A stretch of 64,000 bases of DNA from Oscillospiraceae bacterium (GTDB lineage: Bacteria > Bacillota_A > Clostridia > Oscillospirales > Ruminococcaceae), in NCBI GenBank assembly GCA_017523995.1, contig JAFWUX010000223.1:1-64000 (forward strand), read 5' to 3'. Under the pieces are notes generated by a model. The model was not told the DNA's origin and ran no database searches. It was given only the letters and a program-made list of their open reading frames with translations. Shown here one piece after another: positions 1-10,600 of the stretch. A program made the position numbers and the translations under genes. Numbering within the stretch: position 1 is the stretch's first letter; every line of letters begins with the position of its first letter.

Positions 1-3000
1 GCAGTACCGTCACGGTGACCGGCGATCCGTCTGCCGACATCGGCGAAATGTTCGAGTTCATCAAGATCGAAACAACCGGAACCGGCACAGAGTTCATGGA
101 GTCGGACGATCCGGAGCAGACAGAGCAGGCATTTGAGAGCGCGCGCCGGTATCTTGCTGCAAACGGAGGTGCTGAGGAGCCGTCAGCATGGGAAAATCTG
201 GTCGGCATCTATAACGAAGCAGTCAGACAGCAGGCGGAATCAATGGAAGTGGAGTCAATATTGCCGAAAAGCGGACAAGGTACTCTCAAAAGTGAAAAGA
301 CGCTGGAATTGGGGGAATCAGGGGATAAACAACTGATTTTCGGATTTGAACTTCCTTATGATTACGAGTTTAATTTTTACAGAGATCACGTTAATGTATA
401 TGTGCTTTTTAAGATTCACTGTACGATTTCCCCGTCATTTACATTGAAACTTGCGAAGGATGCCACAGAGAACAGCAAAATTATGGAGCTCAACCCGGAT
501 AAACCTTATTCGGCTCTTTTGGAAAAGATCAATGCGAAGGTGAATGATAAGGATAAAGACGACAGCGATGCGCTGATCCGGAAAACGATTCCGCTGTGTG
601 CAGGCTTGGATCTGTTATTTGAAGTGAATCTGACAGTTGCAGTCAGCGGTCAGATTCAAGTTGGCTGGTCCAAGGAGATGACGGTCGGACAAGCATTTTT
701 GGAAGGCATTTGTTATCCGATCAGCGATGTGAAACCGCTGAAATGGACAAAGACCAATGTTCAGGGCGAAGTTGAAATGTCACTGGATATTAACTTCGGT
801 GTTGTTTTGATGAAACTGGTTGATCTGAAAATCAGGGTTACGCTTGGTTTTGATGTTCTTGCCGAAGTAAGTCTTATGAACAAAAAGCATTGCAAGTACG
901 GAACACCGGCGGCGAAAAGCACGATGTTTATGCCGTTTTACGAAACAGATGAACCGTCTGTTCATGCATGCGACATGGGATTGGATCTGAAAGTTGATGC
1001 AGGGATTCATGTAGGAGCGGTGCTGGCAGTTGGCTTTAAGTTGCCGGAGAAGGTTGAGACAGCCGCGCTGAAACATGGTTTTGTGAAACTCTTTAATGTC
1101 TTCGCTAAAATAAATTTTGAAAAAGAACTGACTTTGTTTGAAACAAACTATCACATCGGCGATTATCATGTTATGTCCAACAAAGGCGGTAAATATGCCG
1201 GCCTTCATTTTGTTGCGCAGCCATGCCCGAATGTTGCATATCGGACAACATTCAAAATACAGTTCACAAATATTCCGCCGGAAGCAAATGCGGCGATTCG
1301 GGTTGACGGTGATCTGTATGAGGTCCCGATCACTCCCAATACGCAAATGAACTTTTATGCAGCGCCGGGAAAACATGATTATTTCATGACGGTGGATTCA
1401 AAGCAGAGGGCTGCAGGTTCCTTTACCGTTCAGAATGAGCCGGTGACAATTGATATACCGGTCACCGATTCCATTGATGATGACGGAGGTACGCATCCGG
1501 AACCGAGCAATCCCACCACATCGACCGGACCGGCAGTGCCCGCTGTGACAACGACAGTGACAACGCCGGTGACCTTCCAGACGGCAACGGCTCCGGCAAT
1601 TCATCCCGGCTATATCAATACGGAACTGATTCAGTTCGGTGACGGCATTTTCGGTACGCTTTCCGCAAACGGCGTTCTTTCGATCTCCGGCAGCGGCGAT
1701 ATGTATGATGATATGACCAGTTCGCCGGTTAAAAACGTGAAGGATGTGCGCCTGATCGTGATGATGGATGCGGATGAAGAACACGGATATGTGATCAATA
1801 CGATCGGACCGCATGCATTTGACGGCATGGAAAATGCAGAGATCGCATACCTGCCGCGGCATATCACCGCAATCGGAGACAGTGCATTCCGCAACTGCTC
1901 CAGCCTGAAATATCTGCGCTACGGCGGGGAATACGACACTTCAACAACCTTTATTCTGCCGACAAATCTGACGAAGATCGGCAATGAGGCGTTCAGCGGA
2001 TGCAAGTCCGCGGTGTTCGGGGATGTGGTGATCCCGAAAACTGTCACAACAATCGGTTACAGCGCATTTTCTGACTGCTTCGGCATCACTTCCGTGCTGG
2101 TGCCGGACGATGCACAGCCGACAGTCTGCGGTTCTGCATTCAACAACTGCGCACATCTGAAAAAAGCCGTTCTGGAAAAGGGTGTTCAGATCGTCGGCGC
2201 ATATATCTTTTCGATGTGCTTCTCGCTGGAAGACATTACGATTCCGAATTTCAACACGCCGGAAGGCTTCCAGAGTACAAAAGGACATCACTTCTACGAT
2301 TATTTCGGTTATTATCGTGAATCCTTTGACCTCGGCGATCAGCCGGAGCCTGTTCTGGTTTTCAATGATTCCGTATGGGGGCATTCAGAACGTTACTATA
2401 TCCCGAGCACACTGCGAAATGTGACCGTGCTCGACGGAACAGAGATTCCGAATGCTTTCTTTACTGCACTTTCAGTCGTTGAGAATATCACAATACCGGA
2501 AGATGTGACAGCGATCGGAGAGTATGCATTCTATAATTGCTCTGCGCTGAAGGAAATTGAACTGCCGGAAGTGCTCGAAACAATCGGCAGAGAAGCATTC
2601 AGCGGATGCAAGTCCGTTGATTTCGGCAGACTGTTTCTGCCGGAAACCATCCGGTCAGTCGGCAATCATGCATTCTCTCAGTGCAGCGGGCTGACGGAGA
2701 TTATTATTCCGGGCGATTCCGAAGTAAAAATGGACGCTTCTGCATTCAATTGCTGTGAGAACCTGAAAAAAGCAGTGATCTGCGACGGCGTGCAGCAAGG
2801 CAGCAGCATGTTCATCGGCTGCTTCTCGCTGGAAAGCATCGCGATTCCGAACTGTACGGGAACAGAACCGCTTCTCAGCACCATCTTCAATATCCCGCGT
2901 TTCTACGATTTCTTCGGACGATACCTGAATTATAAGGATGTTCCGACCTATGCAGAGTACGAGCGCATTTTTGTCACCAACGACAAGCGCGACTTTTTCT

Positions 3001-3779
3001 GCCTGCCGAAGACACTGAATCAGATTATTGTCACCGGCGGCGAAGATATTCCGGAAAGCTATTTCGCGCTGATTACGCCGCCTGTTTCCGTTGTACTGCC
3101 GTATTCTGCAAAGACGGTTTTGCAGAACGCATTCAAGGACAGTACTGCGCTGGAAGAAGCCTGCCTGATTGCAGAAGAAGGCGACTGGGATGATATTGAC
3201 ATTACAGAAACCGGCAATGAAACGCTTCTGAACAGCAATAAAATATACTGTCCGGTCATGGTGCTGGCAGATCCGGCAGACCGCAGGGTGAATGCCGGCA
3301 AAAAGGCGGTCTTCCGCGTTGCAGCAACCGGAAAGAATGCGCTGCGCTATCAGTGGCAGTATTCCGATGACGAAGAAAAAACATGGACGGATGCAGACTG
3401 CACCGAGAAAAAGTACGTCTTTGAGGCGGACGCGGCGATGGACGGCAGACTTGTCCGCTGCATCGTGACCGATGAAAAGGGCAACAAGCAGACGACGGAA
3501 AGCGCCCTTCTGACAGTCAGAGCAGACAAAACCGAATCCGGAAACAAGAAACCCGAAGGCTACTGTCCGGGAGATGCAGACGGAAACGGTGTTGTTGATG
3601 TCAGCGACGCGGTGCTGCTCGCGCGGTTCTGCGTGGAAGACCGGCATGTGAAGATCACGGATCTCGGACTGCTCAACGCCGATGTCAACGGCGACGGACA
3701 GGCGGATATGGAGGATCAGACTCTGATCGTGCTTTACATTGCCAAGCGCTTCAAGGAGTTCCCTGTCGAAAAAACCTGA
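1..3779 (+). CDS. Truncated LRR (BspA-type) / Ig-like / dockerin surface protein
   Basis: The reading frame is open at the left edge (first whole codon at base 3), so the N-terminus and signal peptide lie outside the window; a GTG at 15 is only an internal codon. The visible 1,250 or so residues hold an unrecognised N-terminal region of about 490 residues, a short Thr/Pro linker (TSTGPAVPAVTTTVTTP), a long stretch of BspA-type (LRR_5) repeats with units such as IGNEAFSGCKS and IGEYAFYNCSAL, an Ig-like domain near residue 1080-1165 (YQWQYSDDEEKTW), and a C-terminal dockerin with two calcium-loop motifs (DADGNGVVDVSDAVLLARF and DVNGDGQADMEDQ). LRR_5 proteins are generally surface adhesins; the dockerin predicts docking onto a cohesin. 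The dockerin subtype matches those of the two S8 proteases at 20013 and 25479. A shared bidirectional terminator follows. Confidence 0.9.
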   Translation, partial: STVTVTGDPSADIGEMFEFIKIETTGTGTEFMESDDPEQTEQAFESARRYLAANGGAEEPSAWENLVGIYNEAVRQQAESMEVESILPKSGQGTLKSEKTLELGESGDKQLIFGFELPYDYEFNFYRDHVNVYVLFKIHCTISPSFTLKLAKDATENSKIMELNPDKPYSALLEKINAKVNDKDKDDSDALIRKTIPLCAGLDLLFEVNLTVAVSGQIQVGWSKEMTVGQAFLEGICYPISDVKPLKWTKTNVQGEVEMSLDINFGVVLMKLVDLKIRVTLGFDVLAEVSLMNKKHCKYGTPAAKSTMFMPFYETDEPSVHACDMGLDLKVDAGIHVGAVLAVGFKLPEKVETAALKHGFVKLFNVFAKINFEKELTLFETNYHIGDYHVMSNKGGKYAGLHFVAQPCPNVAYRTTFKIQFTNIPPEANAAIRVDGDLYEVPITPNTQMNFYAAPGKHDYFMTVDSKQRAAGSFTVQNEPVTIDIPVTDSIDDDGGTHPEPSNPTTSTGPAVPAVTTTVTTPVTFQTATAPAIHPGYINTELIQFGDGIFGTLSANGVLSISGSGDMYDDMTSSPVKNVKDVRLIVMMDADEEHGYVINTIGPHAFDGMENAEIAYLPRHITAIGDSAFRNCSSLKYLRYGGEYDTSTTFILPTNLTKIGNEAFSGCKSAVFGDVVIPKTVTTIGYSAFSDCFGITSVLVPDDAQPTVCGSAFNNCAHLKKAVLEKGVQIVGAYIFSMCFSLEDITIPNFNTPEGFQSTKGHHFYDYFGYYRESFDLGDQPEPVLVFNDSVWGHSERYYIPSTLRNVTVLDGTEIPNAFFTALSVVENITIPEDVTAIGEYAFYNCSALKEIELPEVLETIGREAFSGCKSVDFGRLFLPETIRSVGNHAFSQCSGLTEIIIPGDSEVKMDASAFNCCENLKKAVICDGVQQGSSMFIGCFSLESIAIPNCTGTEPLLSTIFNIPRFYDFFGRYLNYKDVPTYAEYERIFVTNDKRDFFCLPKTLNQIIVTGGEDIPESYFALITPPVSVVLPYSAKTVLQNAFKDSTALEEACLIAEEGDWDDIDITETGNETLLNSNKIYCPVMVLADPADRRVNAGKKAVFRVAATGKNALRYQWQYSDDEEKTWTDADCTEKKYVFEADAAMDGRLVRCIVTDEKGNKQTTESALLTVRADKTESGNKKPEGYCPGDADGNGVVDVSDAVLLARFCVEDRHVKITDLGLLNADVNGDGQADMEDQTLIVLYIAKRFKEFPVEKT

Positions 3780-3837
3780 CGCGTATACAGTGGGAACAAT
3801 CCGAAAAACAGAAGCAAATATACCACATATGCAAAAA

Positions 3838-3868
3838 GCACGGACTATTCCAGCGAATAGCCCGTGCT
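3838..3868. terminator. Bidirectional intrinsic terminator between convergent genes
   Basis: AGCACGG and CTATTC arms pair with GAATAG and CCGTGCT around a CAGC loop with one A/C mismatch. TTTCTTTT follows on the plus strand and an A run precedes it (a T run on the minus strand), so it can serve both the plus gene ending at 3779 and the minus gene ending at 3881. Confidence 0.85.
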
Positions 3869-3880
3869 TTCTTTTCCGAT

Positions 3881-6800
3881 TCACGCAGGATCCTGTTTCG
3901 GCGGGATCAGCTCATCCCAGGCGATTTCCTTTCCGGCAACCTGCCGTTCCGTGTAATAAATGAGAATATATTGCGCGTCCTCAACGGTGAGCACGCCGTC
4001 CTGCGTGACGTCAACCGCCTTGAACTGCGCGTCGGTCAGACTGATCGGATTGCCCGCGAACTGCTCGGTATAGTTGATCAGAGCGAGCTGCGCGTCCTGA
4101 ACGCTGACCACGCCGTCCTCATTCACATCACCGCGCAGGAAGTCCGGTTCGCTGCCGGTTCCGAGCTGCACCGCGCCGTCTGTGCAGGCGGCGGTCATTT
4201 TGTTCGCATCCTTATCGAGGAAATCGGGCTTGCTGAATGCGATCGGATAGCTGTCCGGCTGCGCGCCGTCCGCAACGGTAAAGACCAGCGTGAACAGCAC
4301 GCCCGTGCCGCTGTAATTCTCTGCTGCGAGGAAATCGCCGAAGCTGACGCGGTAGCTGCCGCTGTTTTTGACCGGTGCAGGGAAATTCGCCGGCGCAAGA
4401 TCGGCATTGTATTCGATCTCTTTCAGGATCAGCGCATCGGCATTCCAATTGACAAAAACGCTGCCGACTGCATAGCCGGTGTTGCGGTCTGCCGAGACCG
4501 GTACGCGGACTTCCTGACCGGCTTCCGTCTTGCAGGAAACAGTTTCCGCATGCAGCATAAACTGCGCAGCTGCGGTTGTTTCGGCGACGGAAGGCGTCGT
4601 GTCCGAAGCGGTCGCGGAAGTGGTCTCGGACGATGTTGTGACCGGTTCGGTCGTTGTTGCATTGGTCGAAGTTGTGACCGGTTCGGTCGTTGCCGCATTG
4701 GTCGAGGTGCTGACCGGTTCGGTCGTGGTCACATTGGTCGAAGTTGTGACCGGCTCGGTCGTGGTCACATTGGTCGAGGTGCTGACCGGTTCGGTCGTTG
4801 CCGCATTGGTCGAGGTGTTGACCGGTTCGGTCGTGGTAACATTGGTCGAAGTTGTGACCGGCTCTGTCGTTGCCGCATTGGTCGAAGTTGTGACCGGCTC
4901 TGTCGTTGCCGCATTGGTCGAAGTCGTGACCGGTTCGGTCGTTGTTGTATTGGTCGAAGTCGTAACCGGTTCGGTCGTTGCCGCATTGGTCGAAGTTGTG
5001 ACCGGCTCTGTCGTTGCCGCATTGGTCGAAGTGGGGACCGGCTCTGTCGTTGCTGCATTGGTCGAAGTGGAGACCGGCTCTGTCGTTGCTGCATTGGTCG
5101 AAGTGCTGACCGGTTCGGTCGTTGCTGCATTGGTTGAAGTCACGATCGGCTCTGTTGTCGTCGCAATGTTCTCGCCCAGCACGATCGCGCTGTTTTCACA
5201 GGCAGATGCGACCTTGTTCATGTCCTTATCGACAAAATCCGGCTTGATGAATGTGACCGGATAGGTGTCCGGCTGCGCACCGTCCGCGACGGTAAAGACC
5301 AGCGTGAACAGCACGCCTGTACCGGCAAAATTCTCTGTTGCGAGATAATCGCCGAAGCTGACGCGATAGCTGCCGCTGTTCTGGATCGGCGCAGGATAAT
5401 TTGCGGGTGCAAGTTCATTGTTGTACTCGACCGCCTTCAGGATCAGCGCATCCGCATTCCAGTGAACGGTGACGGCGCCGACCGCATAGCCTGCATTTTT
5501 GTCCGCACGCACCGGCATGCGGATCTCCTGCGCGCCTGTGACCGCGGAAGTCACCTGCTCGGCGGACAGCCGGATCTTTGCGTCGGCTGCGGATGTGGGC
5601 GTGGTGGCGGTGGTTCCGGTGCTGGTGTCCTGACCGGTCGTGCCGGTTCCGGACTGACTTTCGGTTGAAGAAGTGCCGGTTTCGGAAACGGAAGAATCTG
5701 TCGTGTTGCCGGTTGTATTTGCGGTGGTATTCGCAGTCGTATTGCCGGTGGTATTGGCGGTTGTATTTGCAGTCGTATTCGCGGCAGTATTTTCGGTCGT
5801 ATTAGTAGTTGTATTTGTAGTTGTATTGCCGGTCGTATTTGTCGTGATATTTGCCGCGGATGTTGCCTGTGCGGTTGTGGTAGTCATTGCCGCAGTTGTG
5901 GTTGTCTGTGCGGTTGTGGTGGTAGTAGCCGCCGCAGTTGTAGTTGTCCGCGCGGTTGTAGTCGTCGCCGCCGCAGTTGTCGTGGTCTGCGCAGTTGTGG
6001 TCGTTGCCGCCGCAGTTGTCGTACTCCGCGCGGTCGTCGTCGTTGCCGCCGCAGTTGTAGTTGTCCGCGCGGTCGTGGATGTTGTCGCCGCAGTTGTCGT
6101 ACTCTGCGCGGTCGTAGTCGTCACCGCCGAAGTTGTCGTGATCCGCGCAGTCGTGGTCGTTGCCGCCGCGGTTGTAGTTGTTTGCGCGGTTGTGGTGGTA
6201 GTAGCCGCCGCAGTTGTAGTTGTCCGCGCGGTCGTGGTGGTAGCCGCCGCAGTTGTCGTTGTCTGCGCGGTCGTGGATGTTGCCGCCGCGGTTGTAGTTG
6301 TTTGCGCAGTCGTGGTCGTCGCCGCCGTAGTTGTCGTTGTCTGCGCGGTCGTGGCCGTCGTTTCCGCCGCAGTTGTTGTCGTTTCGGCAGATGCCGTTGT
6401 GAGGGCATCCTTTGTCAGCAGCACCGCGCCGTCCGCGCAGGAAGCTTTCAGCGTATTCATCCCCGCATCCAGAAAATCGGGCTTTGTCAGCGTGACCGGA
6501 TAAGTCTCCGGCGCTGCATTTTCCGCCGCGGTGAACACCAGCGTAAACAGCACGCCCGTTCCGGCAAGATTCTCCGTTGCGAGGTAATCGCCGAAGCTGA
6601 CGCGGTAGCTGCCGCTGTTTTTGACCGGTGCGGGGAAATTCGCCGGCGCAAGATCGGCATTGTATTCGACCGCATTCAAAATCAGCGCATCTGCGTCCCA
6701 ATTGACATGCACAGAACCGACCGTATAGCCGGAATTTGTCTCCGCAGTGACCGGCACGCGAATCTCCGTGTCAGCGCCGATCACGCCGGATGCGCTGCCC

Positions 6801-7315
6801 GCGGCAATGGCAATATCCGCCTGTTCCGTCAGCGTGACCGTTCCGCTGTGCAGCTCGGTTTGCAGCAGCGAGACATCCATATCGCAGATGCCCTTGTCGG
6901 TCAGCGTGACCGGATAGCTGCCGGCTTTCGCGCCCTCATTGACGGTAAATTCCAGCACAAAAAATTCGCCGGTACCGGTGAAGCTTTCGGTGCTCGTGAA
7001 GCTGCCGAACGCGAGCCGGCAGGTACCGCTTTTGCCGTCGATCGGCGCGGGATCGTTTTCCGGTGCGAGTTCGGCGTCGTAGGTAACGCCGGTGAGCGTC
7101 AGCGCATCGCTGTCCCATGAAACATCCATGACGCCGGCAGCGTAGCCCGCATTTTCATCCGCGCGGATCGGCATGCGGATGATTTCGCCGGCGGTACACT
7201 CCGCCGTGACCGTTTCCGCTGATAACACCAGATCGGCAGCGGCATATGCCGGAAGCGGAACCGCCGTCAGCAGCATGACCGCAGCGGTCGTAAAAGCAGC
7301 AAGCTGTGTTTTCAT
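3881..7315 (-). CDS. Scaffoldin-like protein: four cohesins, long Thr linkers, dockerin
   Basis: Start chosen at 7315 (MKTQLAAFTTAAVMLLTAV), 7 nt after AAGGAG; an ATG at 7318 is the alternative. The 1,144-residue product has a signal peptide ending near AYAA, then four cohesin-like beta-sandwich modules (coding roughly 7240-6830, 6830-6400, 5580-5170 and 4545-4140). They share the signatures GYAVGSV.VNWNADALIL and SGSYRVSFGD.LATEN..GTGVLFTLVF. Modules 2 and 3 are separated by an approximately 250-residue Thr/Ala linker; modules 3 and 4 by 15 copies of a 12-residue TTEPVTTSTNAA unit. A C-terminal dockerin (GDVNEDGVVSVQDAQLALI and VTQDGVLTVEDAQYILI) follows. Cohesins bind dockerins, so this is expected to assemble dockerin-bearing partners and itself dock onto a further anchor. 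No sortase motif or SLH domain is present, so surface attachment must be indirect. Confidence 0.92.
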   Translation of the reverse strand: MKTQLAAFTTAAVMLLTAVPLPAYAAADLVLSAETVTAECTAGEIIRMPIRADENAGYAAGVMDVSWDSDALTLTGVTYDAELAPENDPAPIDGKSGTCRLAFGSFTSTESFTGTGEFFVLEFTVNEGAKAGSYPVTLTDKGICDMDVSLLQTELHSGTVTLTEQADIAIAAGSASGVIGADTEIRVPVTAETNSGYTVGSVHVNWDADALILNAVEYNADLAPANFPAPVKNSGSYRVSFGDYLATENLAGTGVLFTLVFTAAENAAPETYPVTLTKPDFLDAGMNTLKASCADGAVLLTKDALTTASAETTTTAAETTATTAQTTTTTAATTTTAQTTTTAAATSTTAQTTTTAAATTTTARTTTTAAATTTTTAQTTTTAAATTTTARITTTSAVTTTTAQSTTTAATTSTTARTTTTAAATTTTARSTTTAAATTTTAQTTTTAAATTTTARTTTTAAATTTTTAQTTTTAAMTTTTAQATSAANITTNTTGNTTTNTTTNTTENTAANTTANTTANTTGNTTANTTANTTGNTTDSSVSETGTSSTESQSGTGTTGQDTSTGTTATTPTSAADAKIRLSAEQVTSAVTGAQEIRMPVRADKNAGYAVGAVTVHWNADALILKAVEYNNELAPANYPAPIQNSGSYRVSFGDYLATENFAGTGVLFTLVFTVADGAQPDTYPVTFIKPDFVDKDMNKVASACENSAIVLGENIATTTEPIVTSTNAATTEPVSTSTNAATTEPVSTSTNAATTEPVPTSTNAATTEPVTTSTNAATTEPVTTSTNTTTTEPVTTSTNAATTEPVTTSTNAATTEPVTTSTNVTTTEPVNTSTNAATTEPVSTSTNVTTTEPVTTSTNVTTTEPVSTSTNAATTEPVTTSTNATTTEPVTTSSETTSATASDTTPSVAETTAAAQFMLHAETVSCKTEAGQEVRVPVSADRNTGYAVGSVFVNWNADALILKEIEYNADLAPANFPAPVKNSGSYRVSFGDFLAAENYSGTGVLFTLVFTVADGAQPDSYPIAFSKPDFLDKDANKMTAACTDGAVQLGTGSEPDFLRGDVNEDGVVSVQDAQLALINYTEQFAGNPISLTDAQFKAVDVTQDGVLTVEDAQYILIYYTERQVAGKEIAWDELIPPKQDPA
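4627..5163 (-). repeat. 36 bp tandem repeat (15 copies) encoding a Thr-rich cohesin linker
   Basis: Fifteen in-frame copies of a unit encoding TTEPV(T/S/N/P)TSTN(A/V/T)(A/T) lie between cohesin 3 and cohesin 4. Variation is concentrated at the residue after EPV and at the two residues after TN. Repeat number could change by recombination or slippage without breaking the frame. Confidence 0.9.
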
Positions 7316-7377
7316 CATCGTTCTCCTTACCTGATACGTTATGACTTTTAATTGACAAAATTGCATACAGCATATTT

Positions 7378-7406
7378 ATTTTAACTGCTTTTTGTGAAAA
7401 TGTCAA
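7378..7406 (-). promoter_or_regulatory. Sigma-A-type promoter of the four-cohesin scaffoldin gene
   Basis: On the minus strand TTGACA (7406-7401), 17 nt spacer, TAAAAT (7383-7378). It leaves a leader of about 55 nt before the ATG at 7315. Confidence 0.8.
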
Positions 7407-7575
7407 GTGATTCGTAAAGAAAAAACATCAGGGACTTGCTTTGCTGAAATTTTCAGCAGATACGCGAAACGGCACCGCTCCGTTCTGACATTTTGTCAGA
7501 ATGTCTGAATTTGTGGCATTTGCATGCGAAATGATTACTTTTTTGCATCAACATCAAAAAAGTAAAGCGAATAAC

Positions 7576-7604
7576 TTGAAAAGTTCAGAGTTTCATGCTA
7601 TAAT
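7576..7604 (+). promoter_or_regulatory. Sigma-A-type promoter of the LRR-dockerin gene
   Basis: TTGAAA (7576-7581), 17 nt spacer, TATAAT (7599-7604), about 60 nt before the start codon at 7666. It probably also drives the next gene, since no promoter is visible in the 73 nt gap after 12453. The 350 bp divergent region 7316-7665 holds only this promoter, its minus-strand counterpart and leaders. Confidence 0.85.
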
Positions 7605-7665
7605 AAGACCGGTATTCTGATTCAGCTTGGAATACGCGGAATAACAGGTCATAAGGAGGATCAAC

Positions 7666-10600
7666 ATGAATCGGATGAAAATGCTCGCGTTTCTCAGTGC
7701 GGCATGTCTGACGTTCACAGGCGGCGCAGGAGCATTCCCGCTGCAGCCCGCGATGACGGTGTTTGCGGAAGACACGGGAACCGCTGCAAGCTCCGGCGAA
7801 TGCGGCGCGGCGGGGGATAACCTCAAATGGGAGTATGACGGAAACGGCACGCTGACGATTTCCGGCAGCGGCGCAATGAAAAATTACAGCTACAGCGATG
7901 ATGCACCGTGGAAGAAATCGCTCGGAAGCAGTATCAAAACTGTTGTCATGAAAGAGGGCGTGACCTCTGTCGGTGCCTATGCGTTCTACAGCCACAGTGC
8001 GCTGGAGCAGGTGACGCTGCCGGAAAGCCTGACCGAAATCGGTTCTTCCGCTTTCAGTTCCTGCAGAAAGCTGAAAAGCATTTCGGTTCCTGCCGGCGTG
8101 GAAAAGATCGGCAGCAGTGCATTCGGCTATACAGATGCGCTGGAGCGGATCGACGTTGCGGCGGACAATGCAAATTACTGCTCCGTTGACGGCGTATTCT
8201 TTAACAAAGCGCAGACAACCCTTTATAATTATCCGCGCAGCAAAGAGGGAACTTCTTATGTCATTCCGGACACCGTGACATACATCAATTCCAATGCTTT
8301 TTACTATACGAATTACCTGAAAACCGTGACAATTCCGGAGAGTGTGATCGGAATCGGCGATTATAATTTCTACCGCTGCGCGGAGCTGACAGAGCTTGCC
8401 ATTCCGAGCAAGGTCACGCTTTACACATACAGCAGAGTTGTGCGTGGCTGCCCGAAGCTTGAGAAGCTCACAGTCAGTGCGGACAATGCTTCCTGCTGTG
8501 CAGTTGACAATGTGCTGTTCATGAAGGATATGAAAACGCTGCTGTGCTATGCAGCCGGAAAGCCGGAGGCTTCTTATACGGTTCCGGATACTGTGACAAA
8601 CCTTTCGGAATATGCATTTTCGTATAATGGGAATCTGAAGGAGGTCACGCTGCCTTCCGGTATCACGAAGCTTTCTGGAAGTTTGTTTTATAATTGCGAT
8701 GCGCTGGAAAAGGTCACCCTGCCGGACAGCATCACAGAAATCGGAAACTATACATTCGGTTATTGCAAAAGCCTTTCGGAAATCGTGATTCCGGCGGGCG
8801 TGACGAAGATCGGTTCGAATGCGTTTTACAGCAATGATGCACTGACTGAAATCGACCTTCCGGTCACTGTGGAGGAGATCGAAAGCTATGCACTGAGCGC
8901 AGGCAAAAATCTGGAATCCGTTACGATCCGGAATCCGGAGTGCAAAATTTATGACAGCGCAAGTACGATCTCAAAGAGCGCTGTGATCTGCGGCGTTGCC
9001 GGTTCGACCGCGCAGGACTATGCCGAAAAATACAACCGCGAGTTCATGGAGATCGGAGAGACAGCGCTGCCGGCGGCTTCCGGTACCTTCGGCGAGGAGG
9101 ACTGCCTCAAATGGGAATATGACGGGAACGGTACCCTGACAATCACCGGAACGGGCAAAATGCCGAACTATGCGGAAGGGGAATACTCGTCAAATCCCGA
9201 TGCGCCGTGGAAGCGGTACAGAAACCTGATTCAGCATGCTGTGATCGGTGAGGGCGTGCAGAATGTCGGCGCGGATGCGTTCTACAAATGCAAAAAAATG
9301 ACGGATATTTCGCTGCCGGATACGGTGGAAGACTTTGGATACTACTGCTTCTCCGGATGCGCAAGTCTTCAGAAGCTTGTGATTCCGGCAGGCGTCAAGG
9401 AGCTTGAAAACGGTTATAATTTTATTACCGGCTGCACCGCGCTGACCGCGATCGAAGCTTCGCCGGAAAATCCGGCATTCACCTCGCAGGACGGCGTGCT
9501 CTATACCAGGGATATGACAGGGATCGTGCGTTATCCTGCCGGAAAAACCGATCCGAAGGTCACGATTCCGGAGGGCATCACAACGATCGGGTCAGATGCA
9601 TTTACAGACTGCCTGAATGTGCAGACGATCCGGCTGCCGGACAGCATGACGAGCGTTACTGCGCTGTATGGCTGCAAGAATCAGACTGCGTTTGAGATCG
9701 GAGAAAGCAACCCGAACTTCTCTGTGATTGACGGCGTGCTGTTCTCAAAGGACGGAAAGAGCATCGTGCGGTATCCGCTCGGAAAAGAGGGCGCATATGT
9801 GATTCCGGACGGAACGACCGGACTCTCGCAGCGTGCATTTGCAAATGCAGAAAAGCTCACAGAAGTCTACATGCCCGACAGTTTGGCGGAATGCGGTGCA
9901 TTGTATCTGCCTTTTTATACTGAGTTCAGTCTTTTTGACTACTGCACCGCTCTGACATCGGTTCGGCTGCCTGACGGAATCAGGATGATCCCGTATGGTA
10001 TGTTCGCAGAATGCAGCAGCCTGAAATCCGTCACGATTCCGGAGGGTGTTACGGATATCTGCACCTATGCATTTGCCGGCTGCAGCGCATTGTCAGATAT
10101 CAAACTTCCGGAAAGCCTGCTGGATATTCGCCACGATGCGTTTGATAACTGCGGATTGAACAAATTGACACTGCCTGCCGGCATCGCTTATTTTGACAGC
10201 AGTGATTTCGGAAGCAGGCTGGATGTGGTTACGCTCATGAATCCGTTCTGCTACATCAAATCTTGCGGATGCAAGACACTTTGCGGTTATCGCGGTTCGA
10301 CTGCGGAGACCTATGCTGCGGAACACAATCTCAACTTCATGCCGCTTGAGAGTGAGATCCCGGATATCCTGTTCACCGGAGACTGCGGTGCAAACGAAGA
10401 CGATTATTATATGCCAAGCGACAGCCTCAAATGGTCTGTGAGCAAGGAGCATGAGCTGATCTTCACCGGCACGGGCGAAATGATGGATTACTTCCATATG
10501 ACCGGCAGAACGATCCCGTGGGATCGTTTCGGCAAGGGCGGACAGATCACGCATGTTGTAGTCAGCAAAGACGTACCGACAATTGCCCATGATACATTCT

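Noticed and set aside
4627..5163. Regular 36 bp repeats that could suggest a CRISPR array
   Set aside because: No unique spacers; repeats are in frame within a protein linker and vary at codon level.
4530..6503. Plus-strand Val-rich open frames across the scaffoldin linkers
   Set aside because: Translation of Thr-codon repeats in the antisense direction; no start or domain.
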